Positions 49,901 to 52,900 of a DNA stretch of 64,000 nt are shown piece after piece. Numbering within the stretch: the stretch's first letter is position 1; each line of letters starts with the position of its first letter. The DNA is from Plazaster borealis. Its lineage: Eukaryota > Echinodermata > Asteroidea > Forcipulatida > Labidiasteridae. A model generated the notes under the pieces. That model made no database searches. It was not told where the DNA came from and was given only the letters and a program-made list of their open reading frames with translations. The DNA lies in the NCBI GenBank assembly GCA_021014325.1, contig CM037461.1, positions 22,863,376-22,927,375 of the forward strand, given 5' to 3'. Both the position numbers and the translations under genes were made by a program.

Positions 49901-52900
49901 TTCTAGCAAATTTGTATTTGTTTACCCAAAATAAATTCAAAAGCAAAATAAAATATATTTCCAGCTACATTTACCTTGAGAATCTATCCCTTGTGGTAGT
50001 TCAAAGTCCTGAGGGTGGCTGTATAATGGCGGGGTAGAACCTCCTTCTCCATCTGAACTTCTGCCTCGCGGTCTTGGTACAGCGCTTTTTGTATTAAACC
50101 TCTTAGCCTTCGGAGACTCCAACACGGCAGGGTTTTTCAGTTTTGATTTGGTAGGTGGGGGAGGAAGTTTGAAAGCGGTAGGCGCCTGGTAGTCAGAGCT
50201 GGAGGGACGAATACTGAAGTTGATGTTCTGCATGAGATAATCGTCAGAGAAGTCTGACGCCATGCTATCATCGCGGAGAAGGTTCATGGGTGGACGACAA
50301 TGCGGAATGAGGGATGGAGGCGGATCGGAGGTAGAGGAAGGCGCGGGCAGCTGGGGTTTGATGGCAGGGGTTGGGGTGAGATGCTGGATGGTTTGAGGTA
50401 AGGCGGTGATGATTGGTGGTGGAGGTACTGAGGCCGGCGAGGGCGACTCTGCTTTGAAAGGATTCGGTGAGGGTTGACGGGGTGGTAAGGGCGGCCCTGT
50501 TATCTGTGAGGGTATCGCAGTGGATTGGTTCTCAGCCGAGAAGGGATTTGGCGAGGGTTGGCGAGGTGGAACAGGTGGCAGTGTTTCTGACAGTTTGACA
50601 TCCTCTGAATCACCTCGGGAGAAGGGGTTGAATTTCGGTACAGTGGAAGGACCGTACTCGGCTGTTTCCTCTCCAGTGAGAGCCCGGTCCAGGTCTTGAT
50701 TGACTTGTGAAACCGTCAAGAGATCCGACTTCACCTTCAGAGATTTTGGAGAGGATGGCGAAGCCGGTGACCCCGAGGATCCGCAACTGCCAGGTCGCGG
50801 CACACTGTGAATATGAGCTGCCGTCATAGCGCTGAACGGCTTGGCGGTTGTTAGTGACTCATAGCTCATCTTCCGCTTGAATGATGGTTTCGAGTCCGAG
50901 GCCTGGGGCAGGCTCAGGGGTGCAAGTGGTGGCGAGAGGGGTGCGCAAACAGGTGCTAAAATTGAGGATTCTGGTTTGTCAACTGGACTCATGTCCATCA
51001 GCAATTTGCTCTGACTCGCTGCTGCGGAGTCGTTAGGTTTGGTGTTTCCGAAGGGATTGGCGGTTGTTGGCTGAATAGGGGAAGCGCCCTCGGGAGGTGA
51101 GAATTTTCCAGCTAAGTTTATCTTCCTGTACGTCCCCCCACCTAGCTTGAACCCGACCTGATCATGGTGGGGCACTTGGGGTTTAAGAGGCTGTATGTCA
51201 GGGAGTATATGTGGTGATGTATCACCGATTGTGTCACCCAGAGGGTCAAAACAGAGCAAATCATCAATCGCTGACGGAGCTTTCGGCGTGTCCGACGAGA
51301 CTTTTGTTGTCTTGGGTGGTAAAGGCGGTTTAGGTTTCAGGTCTGGCTTTCCGGGAGAAGGTCTCTCTGGCGCTGAGGAAAATATATCTAGAAGATCTTC
51401 ACTCGCGGAAGTTGATGAGCTCCCATTTTGCATGACAGCAGACGGGGCTGGCTTGGGTGGGGGTGGGGCAGGTCTCTTGAACGATGGGGTCTTCGGCTTC
51501 TCCATGATTTTGATATAATTCACCGGGACAAAGCCAGTCCTGCCAGACGGATGCTTTGCCTCGAACCAATCCCCATCGACTTGGTCGATGACTTGCACAA
51601 CCTCGCCCTGTTTCACCCCTAGGTCTTGATCCGTCTCCGCCTTGAAGTCGAACAGAATCTTACCCCGTTTTCCCTTCCATTTCGACCCGCCGGCTTTCAA
51701 GTTGTTATTATTAGTGCTACCCGACGGCACTGGTAAGCTCTGTGGCTTCTGAGCAGAGCTCAACGAGTTCCTTTGAATCTTTTGCGGCAGGACGTACCCC
51801 TCGGGAACGTCGACTTGAACTTGGACATAGTTGCTCGGGAAGATTCCCGAGCTCCCGCCGACCTCCCCTTCCAGCCAGTTGTCGTCGATCCTCCTCAGGA
51901 GCGTGATGCGGTCCCCGTCGACAAAGCTGATCTCGCCTGGATTCTCCGCGCCGAAGGGAAACAGCGCCCTTGCCCATGGCGTCTCCCCGCTGGAACTGTC
52001 TGTGACTATCTTTGGACTAGCTGGGGCTGGTGAGTTAGTCTCAACACCTTTACCACCTTGGAATGTATTTCCGAGTCTACTGCCGGAGTCATTATTACTT
52101 TTCCCAGCGGCCACAGATGACCTGACCTCTGGTTGTCCTCCGGAGTTAAGGATCTCAACACAGAGGGCCGGCAGAACTCCGGTCGTCCCGGCAACTGTTC
52201 CTCTGTACCAATCCTCATCAATTTTCTCAATAATTGTGATGATGTCATTTTTGTTGAAGCTGAGTTCATCCTTAAGTTGTCCTGAGATGTCTGTTAGAGC
52301 ACGTGCTTGAAGAGTCTCACCTTGAGATTCAAAACAAAAAGAGTAATGAACTATTGATCAATAAATCAAGACTTAAGCCCCCAAGACCATCTACAACATT
52401 GGATTTAAAACATCCTTGATGTATCTGGCGAGTTTAACCCTTTCGCTACTTTTGTTGTGAAATAAACAGTTGCTGGTGACCAAATACTCAAACGTGAAGC
52501 ACATTCTTTACACATTAGTAGGCACATGTGTTCAAAGCACAAATTTACGAACTCCACACCCTGGAGATTTCACTTTAGAGCAAAATAGAGCAAAGCTAGT
52601 CAAATGTTTTTGGGTGTTTTTTTGTCTTGGTTAACTAAGGTTGCCTAAATGAATCTATAGCATGATAGGTAGGCGATGGGATTGTGCCTTTCATAACACA
52701 GCATGGAATATGGCACAGTCGGAGTATGTCATGAGAAAGATATTTGGCTACACGGCCATCATATGTCCTTTGAAAAAATATTGATAGAATAACAAGCAAT
52801 TTGAAAAATATCAACAGAATAACGAGCAATTTAAAAAAAAAAACTCGACGGAATAACAAGCCATTTGAAAAGATATCGGTAGAATAACGAGCAATTTCAA

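Noticed and set aside
51195..52310. Plus-strand open frames of 86-159 codons opposite exon 3
   Set aside because: Antisense shadows of a GC-rich coding exon; no domain or start context.
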